From Chitinimonas sp. BJYL2 (GTDB lineage Bacteria; Pseudomonadota; Gammaproteobacteria; Burkholderiales; Chitinimonadaceae): a stretch of 64,000 bases of DNA. The number at the start of each line of letters is the position of its first letter. Positions within the stretch are counted from its first letter, which is position 1. Location: contig NZ_JANZKW010000003.1 of assembly GCF_027257935.1 (NCBI RefSeq), forward strand, positions 310,001-374,000. Reading direction: 5' to 3'. The translations under genes and the position numbers were made by a program. This document shows, one piece after another, positions 38,727 to 47,902 of this stretch. Below the pieces are notes generated by a model. It made no database searches. It was not told where the DNA came from and was given only the letters and a program-made list of their open reading frames with translations.

Positions 38727-40670
38727 TTAGAGGCGGAAGCTGTCCACCACCTGATTCAGCTCTACCGAGAGCTGCTCCAGCTGATCGATCACCTGACTGG
38801 TGCGATGCAGTTCGGCATCGCCTTCCTGCGCCCGTGCCGACATGCGTTCTGCCGCCCTCGCCATTTCCTCGGTGGCGCGCGATTGCTCGGTGGCGGCATC
38901 GCGGATCTCGGTGGTTTTGGTAATCACCTCGGCCATGTTGACCTGGATCTTGGCGATATGGGCCAGCGCCACATCCACCAGATCGACGCCGCTACGCACC
39001 GAATCGTGGGTCTGGCCGACCTTGCTGAGCGCTTGCTCCGTGGCCTGCCGCATCGAGCCGACCATCTTGTCGATTTCCAGCGTGGCCTGCCCGGTGCGTT
39101 CGGCCAGCTTGCGTACCTCGTCGGCCACCACCGCAAAGCCGCGCCCCTGCTCCCCAGCCCGGGCGGCTTCGATGGCCGCGTTGAGCGCCAGCAGATTGGT
39201 CTGGTCGGCAATTTCCTTGATCACGCTGGCAATCGAGCTGACCTGACCTGAACGGGCCTCCAGATCACTCATCACCCCGGCCAGCACATCCATGGATTGC
39301 GAGACATGACTGATCTCGCCGGATACCCGACCAACCGATTCGGCGCTATCTGCCGACAGGGCGCCGGCCTGTTCCACCGTGTGGGCGGCAGCGCGCGTGT
39401 TGTCGGCAATATGGGCCACGCTCACGGTGATCTGCTCAATGGTGGCTGCGGTGGCCTCGGCAAGCGAGGCGCTATCGCGAGAGCCCTCAGACAGGTGATC
39501 GGTCATCTGCCCCAGTTGCTCCACGCTGCTGTTGAGGTGATGGGTCTGATCCCGTACGCGCAGGAACATGCTGCGCAGCTGCTCCATGAACTGGTTGAAG
39601 CTCTTGGCGATTTCACCGATCTCGTCGCCGCTGCTGGCATTGAGCCGCACGGTCAGGTCGCCTTGGCCCGATGTGAGTGAGCGCATGGCATCGCGCAGCT
39701 TGCCGAGCGGCTGAGTAATGGTGGTGGTGACATAAAAGATCAGCGCCAGCGAGACCAGCAGGATGACCAGATCAATCACCACCATCCATTGCATGGTGCG
39801 GGTCACCGGGCCATAGACCTCAGCCTCGGCGATCTCTACCACCACAAACCAGCCCGCCGTGGGCAGATGGCTGGAAACGACCACCATGGGTCCGTTCGGA
39901 CTGCGGTAATGGCCCAGGTTGAAGTTGCCTTTGTTGAGCAGGGTGGGTGCCACCTCGGTCATGCCCGGCAGGCTGGCCAGATCGACCTTGTTATCCACCT
40001 TTACCAGCGCCGGGTCGCGGTGAATCTGGATCTTGCCGGCCTCATCCACCACGAATACCTGACCGCTCTTGCCGATGGCCATCTGGCGCACACGGTCGGC
40101 CATGGCGGTCACGTCGATTCCGAGGCTGGCGACGGCACGCTGGCCTTTATCGTCTTTGGCCAGGGTGTTGATGAACATCATCACATTGGGTTTGCCGGGC
40201 TCGGCACCCAGGTTGAATCCATGGGACTGGCCGCTGGCCAGAAAAGCCTTGAACCAGCCGTCCGCACCATCCGGATCAACTTGCCGTGCCACGCCTTTTT
40301 CATCGTTGTAATAGTTGCGGGTGGTTTCGGAGGTCCACGACACCATGGCCGCGCCGGATTGTTCCTTCAGCCGTTTGGCATAGCGCTGCCAGAGCGGCAC
40401 CCCCTCGGCCGGTTCGCCCGCGGCCATCCAGTCCAGTACGAAGGTATTGGCAGCCAGCTGCTGTGCCTGGCTCAGCGGTACCGACACCGATTTGTCCAGC
40501 TCGTTGCGTATGGCCTCGACCGTACGCACCAGCTCGTATTGCTCCAGCCGCTCGGTCAGGGCGGTCTTGAAGAGCCGGGCGGACACAAGGCCCACCGTCA
40601 GCAGGGAGGCGAGCAGGATCAGCGCAACGCTGACCAGGATCTTTTTCTGGACCGACCAGTTACTGAACAT
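38727..40670 (-). CDS. Methyl-accepting chemotaxis protein with periplasmic Cache-type sensor
   Basis: A 647-residue chemoreceptor. TM1 (about 10-32), periplasmic ligand domain (about 35-285; includes a PAS-like [21 protein letters not shown]), TM2 (about 288-312), HAMP (about 313-366) and the cytoplasmic signalling helices. The hairpin tip is [26 protein letters not shown]. No C-terminal CheR-binding pentapeptide is visible (ends VDSFRL). A solute-binding protein gene lies 54 bp upstream on the same strand and may present the ligand. Confidence 0.95.
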   Translation of the reverse strand: MFSNWSVQKKILVSVALILLASLLTVGLVSARLFKTALTERLEQYELVRTVEAIRNELDKSVSVPLSQAQQLAANTFVLDWMAAGEPAEGVPLWQRYAKRLKEQSGAAMVSWTSETTRNYYNDEKGVARQVDPDGADGWFKAFLASGQSHGFNLGAEPGKPNVMMFINTLAKDDKGQRAVASLGIDVTAMADRVRQMAIGKSGQVFVVDEAGKIQIHRDPALVKVDNKVDLASLPGMTEVAPTLLNKGNFNLGHYRSPNGPMVVVSSHLPTAGWFVVVEIAEAEVYGPVTRTMQWMVVIDLVILLVSLALIFYVTTTITQPLGKLRDAMRSLTSGQGDLTVRLNASSGDEIGEIAKSFNQFMEQLRSMFLRVRDQTHHLNSSVEQLGQMTDHLSEGSRDSASLAEATAATIEQITVSVAHIADNTRAAAHTVEQAGALSADSAESVGRVSGEISHVSQSMDVLAGVMSDLEARSGQVSSIASVIKEIADQTNLLALNAAIEAARAGEQGRGFAVVADEVRKLAERTGQATLEIDKMVGSMRQATEQALSKVGQTHDSVRSGVDLVDVALAHIAKIQVNMAEVITKTTEIRDAATEQSRATEEMARAAERMSARAQEGDAELHRTSQVIDQLEQLSVELNQVVDSFRL

Positions 40671-40724
40671 GCTTGCTCCTTATTGTTGTCTTGGCCAGTG
40701 ATGCTGGCATGGCAACAGCCGGGA

Positions 40725-41513
40725 TCACCGTGCTGACGCATGCCGATTGGCCAGTATCTCGCGCCATTCGGGGTCTTCTGCCAGTTGCGCCAGTACACGG
40801 TCGGCATAAGCCATCAGCGCCGCCTGGCGAGGATGGGTGAACAGATGCCGTGCATAGCGTTGCCGGGGCTCGCTGGCGATATGCATCCAGCTACGCAGGT
40901 CTGGCAATGTCTTCTCAAGATAGGGCAAGGAACTTGCCATCACAAACGCCACGTCCACCCGCTCGTACTTGAGCTTGAGCAGGCTGGCGTGCTCGGTATT
41001 GGCGTCGTCGCGGATCACCTTGTTCTGCTGGATCAGGGCTTCCAGATCCACATAACGGTGCCCGGTAATGCCACCCACGCGCAGCCCGATCAGCGACTCG
41101 GGCTGCTTGTATTCAACGGGCTGCCGCTTGCGGGAAATCACCAGATCGGCGTCCTGCATCAGCGGGCGCGACCACAGATAGCGGCGCATTGGCGCATCGC
41201 CAAACCAGCGTGGGTTGGCCCAGGCCACCATGCCTGGCCAATCGGGATGGCTGAGGGTTTCATCAAGCCGCCGCCGCGGCAGCAGCGTGGCAACGAACTG
41301 ATAGCGCCCCCCGGATCGGGCAGTCAGTGCCTGCGCCAGCTTGCTGGTGAGGTTATCCGGACTCGCAGGCGAATAAGGCGGATCCGCGTAGTACGTATAG
41401 AGCGGTATCTGTTCCGGCGGCGCAGCCTGCAACGACAGGCAGACAGCAGCCAGCACCCCGCCCAGAAGGCGACCCAAGGTCAAGCCGCGTATCCGGCGAC
41501 ATGGTGTGGGCAA
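40725..41513 (-). CDS. Periplasmic solute-binding protein, family 3, upstream of a chemoreceptor
   Basis: A 262-residue secreted protein with signal GLTLGRLLGGVLAAVCLSLQAA and a family 3-type fold (IPLYTYYADPPYSP; LLPRRRLDETL; PESLIGLRVGGITGHRYVDLEALI). The start appears to be TTG at 41513, and the Shine-Dalgarno is weak. Same strand and 54 bp before the chemoreceptor gene, so the two are probably co-expressed and the protein may be a chemotactic ligand carrier rather than a transporter part. Confidence 0.75.
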   Translation of the reverse strand: MPTPCRRIRGLTLGRLLGGVLAAVCLSLQAAPPEQIPLYTYYADPPYSPASPDNLTSKLAQALTARSGGRYQFVATLLPRRRLDETLSHPDWPGMVAWANPRWFGDAPMRRYLWSRPLMQDADLVISRKRQPVEYKQPESLIGLRVGGITGHRYVDLEALIQQNKVIRDDANTEHASLLKLKYERVDVAFVMASSLPYLEKTLPDLRSWMHIASEPRQRYARHLFTHPRQAALMAYADRVLAQLAEDPEWREILANRHASAR

Positions 41514-41867
41514 GGTGTTCAGACGGGCTACTCCCTATCGGGTGGTTGGTGGTGCGGTCAGCGCCGGCTGGCGTGCTTGAGGACCAGGTGGTTCAGTATC
41601 GACCATTCACCGGGGGGCGGCCAATCGGAGCACGCGGCCAGCTCTCACGGTGTGTTGTGATCGGGACCACACTCTCCCCGCAACAGGCGTTTGCCGCCCA
41701 TCGGAAAAGCGTCGCCCGACCTGCGTGCAACAAGGCGCCCAAGCCGGCACGCCCACACCCCGATGCCACGGGCGCAAGCCTGCGCAAGGCGGGCAAAACG
41801 GGCGGTGTTGCATTGTTGCCAGCACACATTTCATGACATCCGCAAGCCTTGCGGTGCATGAGGTCAA
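41514..41867. other. Gene-free interval upstream of the nrdA control region
   Basis: Short overlapping open frames exist on both strands but none has recognisable protein features or a good start site. No repeat or RNA gene was recognised in this part; the control elements of nrdA begin at 41868. Confidence 0.5.
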
Positions 41868-41883
41868 TCACTAGAATTAGTGG
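41868..41883 (+). promoter_or_regulatory. NrdR-type box 1
   Basis: TCACTAGAATTAGTGG resembles the NrdR consensus acaCwAtATaTwGtgt, retaining the inverted CTA...TAG core. It lies 32 bp (centre to centre) from box 2, about three helical turns, as usual for paired NrdR boxes that repress ribonucleotide reductase genes when dATP is high. Confidence 0.75.
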
Positions 41884-41899
41884 TCAGAACAAAGGAAAA

Positions 41900-41915
41900 A
41901 CACTAGATGTAGTGT
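41900..41915 (+). promoter_or_regulatory. NrdR-type box 2
   Basis: ACACTAGATGTAGTGT is nearly a perfect palindrome and a close match to the NrdR box consensus. With box 1 it forms the expected pair upstream of nrdA. Confidence 0.85.
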
Positions 41916-41938
41916 TTCTCCACAGATTTTGCACAGAG

Positions 41939-41947
41939 TTATGCACA
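41939..41947 (+). promoter_or_regulatory. DnaA box in the nrdA leader
   Basis: TTATGCACA matches the DnaA consensus TTATNCACA exactly. DnaA control of nrdAB is known in E. coli, so a similar link of dNTP supply to replication is plausible here. Confidence 0.55.
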
Positions 41948-42030
41948 CGTCGTCCGGGCCTGCCGGACCAGCGCTTTCGCCGTGTGCCGTCTGGGCCGGA
42001 GGGGGTCAGGGTGTATCAAAACACCGCGAC

Positions 42031-42039
42031 TTATCCACC
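42031..42039 (+). promoter_or_regulatory. Near-consensus DnaA box before nrdA
   Basis: TTATCCACC matches eight of nine positions of TTATNCACA and lies 92 bp after the exact box, between it and the nrdA start. Confidence 0.4.
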
Positions 42040-42125
42040 GCTCCCGACACCCGAATACCCACCCTTGCGATGCATTTTTTGCGCCGCAACCCAGACAAAC
42101 AGATCAAGAAGGGGAAAGCCTGACC

Positions 42126-45047
42126 ATGTACGCCACCACCGAATCCGCCAGCAGCACGCGTGCGCCCTACACCTCGGGCAGCGAGAGCGTGACTGCCGCC
42201 ACCGGCCAGCAAGTGGCCGAGTACAAGATCATCCGCCGCAACGGTTCCGTGGGCCCGTTCGAGCCGATGAAGATCTCGGTGGCCGTGACCAAGGCCTTCC
42301 TCGCTGTGAATGGCGGTGCCGCTGCCCAGTCGGCCGCCGTGCGTGAAACCGTGCAGCGCATTACCGATGCCGTGGTCAGCGCGCTGATGCGCCGCAAGCC
42401 CGAAGGCGGCGCCCTGCATATCGAAGACGTGCAGGATCAGGTTGAACTCTCCTTGATGCGTTCGGGCGAGCACGATGTGGCCCGCGCCTACGTGCTGTAC
42501 CGCGAAAAGCGCCATCAGGAACGTCTGGCCAAGGGCGAGGCCGAGCAGGCCCCCGTGGCCTCCGGCATCAATATCAACGACGAAGGCGTGAGCAAGCCGC
42601 TCGACGTTGCCAAGCTGCGCGCGCTGGTGCAATCGGCCTGCTCGGGTTACGAGAGCGTGACCGATGTCGAACACATCGTCGGCGAAACCCTCAAGAACCT
42701 GTACGACGGCGTGCCCGCTGAAGAAGTGCGCAAGTCCGCCATCCTCAGCGCCCGCCAGCTGATCGAGAAGGAACCCGCCTACTCGCGCGTGACCGCCCGC
42801 CTGCTGATGCACAGCCTGCGCCGCGAAGTTCTGGAAGAAGAAGTCACCCACGAAGAAATGGCGACGCGCTACGCCGAATACTTCCCCAAGTTCATCAAGC
42901 AAGGTATCGAAGCCGAGCTGCTGGACCCGGAACTGGCCCAGTTCGATCTGGCCCGCCTGGGCGCTGCCATGAAGTACGAGCGTGATTACCAGTTCGATTA
43001 CCTCGGCCTTCAAACGCTGTTCGATCGCTACTTCCTGCATATCCACGGCCATCGCATCGAGCTGCCGCAAGCGTTCTTCATGCGCGTGGCCATGGGTCTG
43101 GCCCTGCGTGAAATCGACCGCGAAGCCCGCGCCATCGAGTTCTACAACGTGCTGTCGACCTTCGACTTCATGTCCTCGACCCCGACGCTGTTCAACTCGG
43201 GCACGCTGCGCTCGCAACTGTCGTCCTGCTACCTGACCACGATTGCCGATGATCTCGACGGCATCTACGAAGGCCTCAAGGAAAACGCGCTGCTGAGCAA
43301 GTTTGCCGGCGGCTTGGGTAACGACTGGACGCCCGTGCGTGCACTGGGCAGCCACATCAAGGGCACCAACGGCAAATCGCAGGGCGTGGTGCCGTTCCTC
43401 AAGGTCGTCAACGACACCGCCGTGGCCGTGAACCAGGGTGGCAAGCGCAAGGGCGCGGTCTGTGCCTACCTGGAAACCTGGCACGCCGACATCGAAGAAT
43501 TCCTCGAACTGCGCAAGAACACCGGCGATGACCGCCGCCGCACCCACGACATGAACACCGCGAACTGGATTCCCGATCTGTTCATGAAGCGCGTGATGGA
43601 AGGCGGTGAGTGGTCGCTGCTGTCGCCCAGCGAGGCGCCCGATCTGCACGACCTGTACGGCAAGGATTTCGAAAAAGCCTATCTGGCCTATGAAGCCAAG
43701 GGTGAACGCGGCGAGCTGCGTGTGTTCAAGCGCATCAAGGCGCTGGACCTGTGGCGCAAGATGCTGACCATGCTGTTCGAAACCGGCCACCCCTGGTTCA
43801 CCTTCAAGGACCCGTGCAACCTGCGTAGCCCGCAGCAGCACGTGGGCGTGGTGCACAGCTCCAACCTGTGTACCGAAATCACGCTGAACACCAACGACAG
43901 CGAAATCGCCGTGTGTAACCTGGGTTCCGTGAACCTGGTCAACCACATGGTGCAAGGTGCCGATGGCAACTACACGCTCGATGGCGAGAAGGTGAAGCGC
44001 ACGGTCAAGACCGCCATGCGCATGCTCGACAACGTGATCGACATCAACTACTACCCGGTCAAGAAGGCGCGCAACTCCAACCTCAAGCACCGTCCGGTGG
44101 GCCTGGGCATCATGGGCTTCCAGGATTGCCTGCACCTGCTGCGCACCCCGTATGCATCGGAAGGTGCCGTGCAGTTTGCCGACGAGTCGATGGAAGTCGT
44201 GGCCTACCACGCCTACTACGCCAGCACCGAGCTGGCCCAGGAACGTGGCCGCTACCCCAGCTACGCAGGCAGCCTGTGGAGCAAGGGCATCCTGCCGCAA
44301 GACAGCATCGATCTCTTGGGCGAAGCCCGTGGCGGTTATCTGGAAGTGGACCGTAGCGCGAAGCTGGACTGGACCGAGCTGCGTAGCCGCATTGCCAGCT
44401 ACGGCATGCGTAACAGCAACTGCCTGGCCATTGCCCCGACGGCGACCATTGCGAACATCGTGGGTGTGTCGGCTTCGATCGAGCCGAACTACCAGAACAT
44501 CTTCGTGAAATCGAACCTGTCGGGCGAGTTCACCGTCATCAACGAGCACCTGGTCCACGATCTGAAAGAACGTGGTCTGTGGGACGACGTGATGATCGGC
44601 GACATCAAGTACTTCGACGGTTCGCTGACCCGCATCGACCGCGTGCCGGCCGACCTGAAGGCGCTGTACGCCACGGCCTTTGAAGTGGAAGCCCAGTGGC
44701 TGGTCGAATGTGCGTCGCGTCGTCAGAAGTGGATCGATCAGGCACAGAGCCTGAACATCTACATGGCCGGTGCCTCGGGCAAGAAGATGGACGATCTGTA
44801 CAAGCTCGCTTGGGTACGTGGCCTCAAGACCACTTACTACCTGCGCACGCTGTCGGCATCGAGCGCCGAGAAGTCGACGGGCCGTGGTGGTGAGCTGAAT
44901 GCAGTGCCTGTGGCCGGCGGTGTGTCGCAAGCTGCGGCAGTGGCGGCACCGGTGGCGGCTGTGCCGGTGATGCCGGAGCCCGAAGGTGCGGTGTGCACGA
45001 TGCGTCCGGGTGATCCTGGCTTTGAAGAGTGTGAGGCTTGCCAGTAA
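42126..45047 (+). CDS. nrdA: Class Ia ribonucleoside-diphosphate reductase, alpha subunit
   Basis: A 973-residue catalytic subunit. An ATP-cone (about residues 34-135; YKIIRRNGSVGPFEPMKIS) is followed by a second cone-like segment (about 150-245), as in two-cone NrdA proteins, giving dATP control of overall activity. The barrel shows FNSGTLRSQLSSCYL with an active-site Cys, NLCTEITLNT with the second Cys and GLGIMGFQDCL. The tail ECEACQ carries the CxxC that passes electrons from thioredoxin or glutaredoxin. Transcription is probably controlled by the NrdR and DnaA boxes upstream. nrdB follows after an unusually long gap. Confidence 0.97.
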   Translation: MYATTESASSTRAPYTSGSESVTAATGQQVAEYKIIRRNGSVGPFEPMKISVAVTKAFLAVNGGAAAQSAAVRETVQRITDAVVSALMRRKPEGGALHIEDVQDQVELSLMRSGEHDVARAYVLYREKRHQERLAKGEAEQAPVASGININDEGVSKPLDVAKLRALVQSACSGYESVTDVEHIVGETLKNLYDGVPAEEVRKSAILSARQLIEKEPAYSRVTARLLMHSLRREVLEEEVTHEEMATRYAEYFPKFIKQGIEAELLDPELAQFDLARLGAAMKYERDYQFDYLGLQTLFDRYFLHIHGHRIELPQAFFMRVAMGLALREIDREARAIEFYNVLSTFDFMSSTPTLFNSGTLRSQLSSCYLTTIADDLDGIYEGLKENALLSKFAGGLGNDWTPVRALGSHIKGTNGKSQGVVPFLKVVNDTAVAVNQGGKRKGAVCAYLETWHADIEEFLELRKNTGDDRRRTHDMNTANWIPDLFMKRVMEGGEWSLLSPSEAPDLHDLYGKDFEKAYLAYEAKGERGELRVFKRIKALDLWRKMLTMLFETGHPWFTFKDPCNLRSPQQHVGVVHSSNLCTEITLNTNDSEIAVCNLGSVNLVNHMVQGADGNYTLDGEKVKRTVKTAMRMLDNVIDINYYPVKKARNSNLKHRPVGLGIMGFQDCLHLLRTPYASEGAVQFADESMEVVAYHAYYASTELAQERGRYPSYAGSLWSKGILPQDSIDLLGEARGGYLEVDRSAKLDWTELRSRIASYGMRNSNCLAIAPTATIANIVGVSASIEPNYQNIFVKSNLSGEFTVINEHLVHDLKERGLWDDVMIGDIKYFDGSLTRIDRVPADLKALYATAFEVEAQWLVECASRRQKWIDQAQSLNIYMAGASGKKMDDLYKLAWVRGLKTTYYLRTLSASSAEKSTGRGGELNAVPVAGGVSQAAAVAAPVAAVPVMPEPEGAVCTMRPGDPGFEECEACQ

Positions 45048-45104
45048 GACAGGCCCGTAGGGTGGGTTCGGCCATGGGCTGTAACCCACCTTGCTGCACA
45101 TAAG

Positions 45105-45345
45105 CGTTAGCGGCGTTGCCGCGTATGTTTTAGAGCGGGAGTGCGTCCCGCAGCCGCCTCACTTTCTTTGCTTCGCCAAAGAAAGTAAGCAAAGAAAGAC
45201 GACCCGACGAAACCGCCCCGCTTTGCGGGGTGCCCTGCGCTCCTCGAAGCGCGCGGCCGGGGCAAAACTCGCCAGCCAAGGCTGGCTCAGACACTTGCCC
45301 CGGACTACCCCGCGCGCTTCTGCGGTGCTCGGCGGTTCCGACGGG
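45105..45345 (+). repeat. Dispersed hairpin-rich repeat, copy A, between nrdA and nrdB
   Basis: A non-coding element of about 240 bp with, in order: GCGGC-gtt-GCCGC, the stem GCGGGA/TCCCGC (45135-45151), the 10-bp stem ACTTTCTTTG/CAAAGAAAGT (45161-45186), a repeat of CAAAGAAAG, then CGACCCGACGAA and a GC-rich tail ending near GACGGGA. Copies B and C share this order. It occupies most of the 395-bp nrdA-nrdB gap. Small open frames inside it are artefacts. Confidence 0.88.
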
Positions 45346-45442
45346 AGTCTGGGCGCCCGCACCAAGATTTACGGTTGATCGACCATCGATTGGCCGAAGT
45401 ACATAACAGCAGTACCCACTGTAGACACTAGGAGAACACCAC

Positions 45443-46612
45443 ATGCTGTCCTGGGACGATACCCCCGCACAACCCGCCGCCGCCAAACCGGCCGCCGCCC
45501 CTCAGCCGCAAACCCCGGCTGCGCCCCAGTACAGCTTCGAGTCCGCGCCTGCCGTGGCCGACTACAACACCGCCAGCGTGCAGGCCCCCAGTGCCAACCG
45601 CATCCAGGCTGTGGACAAGCGCATCATCAATGGTGGTACCGACGTCAACCAGCTCGTGCCGTTCAAGTACAAGTGGGCGTGGGAAAAGTATCTGGCTACC
45701 TGTGCCAACCACTGGATGCCGCAAGAAATCAACATGCAGCGCGATATCGAGCTGTGGAAGAACCCCAATGGCTTGACTGAGGACGAACGCCGCATCGTCA
45801 AGCGCAACCTGGGTTTCTTTGTCACGGCCGACAGCTTGGCCGCCAACAACATCGTGCTGGGCACCTATCGCCACATCACGGCCCCCGAATGCCGCCAGTT
45901 CCTGCTGCGCCAGGCGTTTGAAGAAGCCATCCACACCCACGCCTACCAGTACATCGTGGAAAGCTTGGGCCTGGACGAAGCAGAAATCTTTAACGCGTAT
46001 CACGAGATCAAGTCGATCCGCGACAAGGACGATTTCCTGATCCCGTTCATCGACACGCTGACCAACCCGCACTTCAAGACTGGCACGCCCGAGGCCGACC
46101 AAGCGCTGCTGAAGTCGCTGATCGTGTTTGCCTGCATCATGGAAGGCATCTTCTTCTATGTGGGCTTTGTGCAGATCCTGTCGCTGGGCCGCCAGAACAA
46201 GATGACCGGCGCAGCCGAGCAGTACCAGTACATCCTGCGCGATGAGTCGATGCACTGTAACTTCGGTATCGACCTGATCAACACGATCAAGCTGGAAAAC
46301 CCGCAGCTGTGGACCGAGGAATTCAAGGCCAGCCTGACCAGCCTGTTCCAGAAGGCCGTGGAACTGGAATACGCCTACGCCGAAGACACCATGCCGCGCG
46401 GTGTGCTGGGTCTGAATGCCAGCATGTTCAAGGATTACCTGCGCTTCATTTGTAACCGCCGCATGCAGCAGATCGGTCTGGAACCGATGTTCCCGGGCGC
46501 GACCAATCCGTTCCCGTGGATGAGCGAGATGATCGATCTGAAGAAAGAGAAGAACTTCTTTGAGACTCGGGTGATTGAGTATCAGAGTGGTGGGGCGTTG
46601 AGCTGGGATTGA
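45443..46612 (+). CDS. nrdB: Class Ia ribonucleoside-diphosphate reductase, beta subunit
   Basis: A 389-residue radical-generating subunit. By alignment to E. coli NrdB the metal ligands are D101, E161, H164, E234, E268 and H271, and the radical tyrosine is Y168 (AIHTHAY), all present. A Pro/Ala-rich extension (about residues 8-50) precedes the helical core. The C-terminal GGALSWD is the tail that docks on NrdA; curiously the N-terminus begins MLSWDD. AGGAGA supports the start. It is separated from nrdA by repeat copy A. Confidence 0.97.
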   Translation: MLSWDDTPAQPAAAKPAAAPQPQTPAAPQYSFESAPAVADYNTASVQAPSANRIQAVDKRIINGGTDVNQLVPFKYKWAWEKYLATCANHWMPQEINMQRDIELWKNPNGLTEDERRIVKRNLGFFVTADSLAANNIVLGTYRHITAPECRQFLLRQAFEEAIHTHAYQYIVESLGLDEAEIFNAYHEIKSIRDKDDFLIPFIDTLTNPHFKTGTPEADQALLKSLIVFACIMEGIFFYVGFVQILSLGRQNKMTGAAEQYQYILRDESMHCNFGIDLINTIKLENPQLWTEEFKASLTSLFQKAVELEYAYAEDTMPRGVLGLNASMFKDYLRFICNRRMQQIGLEPMFPGATNPFPWMSEMIDLKKEKNFFETRVIEYQSGGALSWD

Positions 46613-46621
46613 TAAATCAAT

Positions 46622-46647
46622 GAGTGCCGTAGTTGCTTGCGGCGCTC
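46622..46647 (+). terminator. Weak hairpin after nrdB
   Basis: GAGTGCCG and CGGCGCTC form an 8-bp stem with one G-T pair around a 10-base loop, 10 bp after the nrdB stop. There is no T-run, so read-through into the TIR gene is possible. Confidence 0.35.
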
Positions 46648-46678
46648 ACACTTCTCTATTGAATATAAGGGGGTAGTC

Positions 46679-47842
46679 ATGGGGCAGCGAAAAACAGCAG
46701 TAAAGAACAATAGCACCGCATCGACGATTGACATTTCCTTGGAGAAGCGGGCAAAGATCAGTCAATCCGACGTTCCTGCATACTCACTGAGCCAGGCCCT
46801 ACGTGTTTTGAATGCTATTGCGGACAACTATGCATTAAAGCCGACAACCCCTCTTCGTGTTGCGCAGGCGATGGAAATGGCGCCGACCTCGAGTAGCTTT
46901 CGTATGCTAACCGGGGCCGCAATTGCCTATGGCCTAACGGAGGGGGGATACAATGCCAGTGAAATTTTAGTGACCCAGCTGGGGCGTAGGATTGTAAAGC
47001 CGATAGTGGAAGGTGATGATCGCAACGCAATGGTTGAGGCATTCTTGCGACCGCGCATTATTAAGGAATTTTTATCCAAATACGACGGCAGCCAGTTACC
47101 CAAGGAACAAATTGCCAAAAATGTTCTAGAGGACCTAGGTGTGCCATCTGATAGGTGCGATTCAATTTTTTCTTCGATTGTCGATGGCGCCAAATCTCTT
47201 AATTTACTTCGCGACATTAAGGGGAAGCTCTATATTGACATTTCCGCCGGCGGCGATGCTGAGGGCGGTGGATCTGCTGAGGTTTTTCTCGAGTCGCCTG
47301 GAATTGAAGACTCGGGCGAAATAACAGAAAGTATTCGTGACGAGTACACTTCGGTTCTTAAGTCTGTTGGGGCCATTGTCCCGAAGACAGCTGAGGTAAA
47401 TAGACGGGTTTTTGTAACGCACGGAAAAAACAAAGACTTCGTTGAGCCGATAAAAAAATTACTTTCTTTCGGTGAGCTAGAGCCGATTGTTTCCGTAGAG
47501 AAGCAATCCGTATCCCAGCCCGTGCCAGAAAAGGTAATGACGGATATGCGATCGTGCGGAGCCGCAATTATACATGTCGAGGATGAGCTTCGCCTTATTG
47601 CGCCGGATACGCAGGAACACGTCGTACTCAATCCCAATGTCCTGATTGAAATAGGTGCCGCTATGGCACTTTATGGGAAAAGGTTCATTCTTCTTGTAAA
47701 AGATGGTGTTAAGCTGCCGTCTAACTTGCAAGGACTATATGAGGTTAGATATAGCGGAGAAACTCTGGATGGGGATGCAACGATTCGACTTCTCTATGCA
47801 ATTAACGAGATGAAAAAAATCCCCGCAGGTTCTGTGGCTTGA
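46679..47842 (+). CDS. Winged-helix-like / TIR-domain protein, candidate stand-alone immune NADase
   Basis: A 387-residue protein with a good Shine-Dalgarno (AAGGGGG) before ATG 46679. The C-terminal third (about 240-380) matches the predicted nucleotide-binding TIR family found in Pycsar/CBASS effectors: RRVFVTHGKNKDFVEPIKKLL, LEPIVSVEK, AAIIHVEDE, then NPNVLIEIGAAMALYGKRFILLVKDG, where E324 is the expected NAD-cleaving glutamate. The N-terminal 190 residues look like one or two winged-helix domains (ALRVLNAIADNY; LVTQLGRRIVKPI), joined by a Gly-rich linker. No cyclase or other defence partner is adjacent. The gene is clearly AT-richer than its neighbours and followed by repeats, suggesting horizontal gain. 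Role in anti-phage defence is inference. Confidence 0.75.
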   Translation: MGQRKTAVKNNSTASTIDISLEKRAKISQSDVPAYSLSQALRVLNAIADNYALKPTTPLRVAQAMEMAPTSSSFRMLTGAAIAYGLTEGGYNASEILVTQLGRRIVKPIVEGDDRNAMVEAFLRPRIIKEFLSKYDGSQLPKEQIAKNVLEDLGVPSDRCDSIFSSIVDGAKSLNLLRDIKGKLYIDISAGGDAEGGGSAEVFLESPGIEDSGEITESIRDEYTSVLKSVGAIVPKTAEVNRRVFVTHGKNKDFVEPIKKLLSFGELEPIVSVEKQSVSQPVPEKVMTDMRSCGAAIIHVEDELRLIAPDTQEHVVLNPNVLIEIGAAMALYGKRFILLVKDGVKLPSNLQGLYEVRYSGETLDGDATIRLLYAINEMKKIPAGSVA

Positions 47843-47902
47843 GAAAAGTTAGCTCGTAGGTTGGGCTGAGGGAAACGAAGCCCAACGTTTTCCTGGTTAT
47901 GT

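Noticed and set aside
42006-45101. A 1031-codon open frame on the minus strand, antisense to nrdA
   Set aside because: Its translation is rich in His, Gln, Arg and Val in the way typical of shadow frames of GC-rich genes, it has no domain signature, and nrdA is unmistakable on the other strand.
45091-45486. Small open frames in the nrdA-nrdB gap
   Set aside because: They translate the dispersed hairpin repeat; similar spurious peptides arise from copies B and C, so they are not genes.
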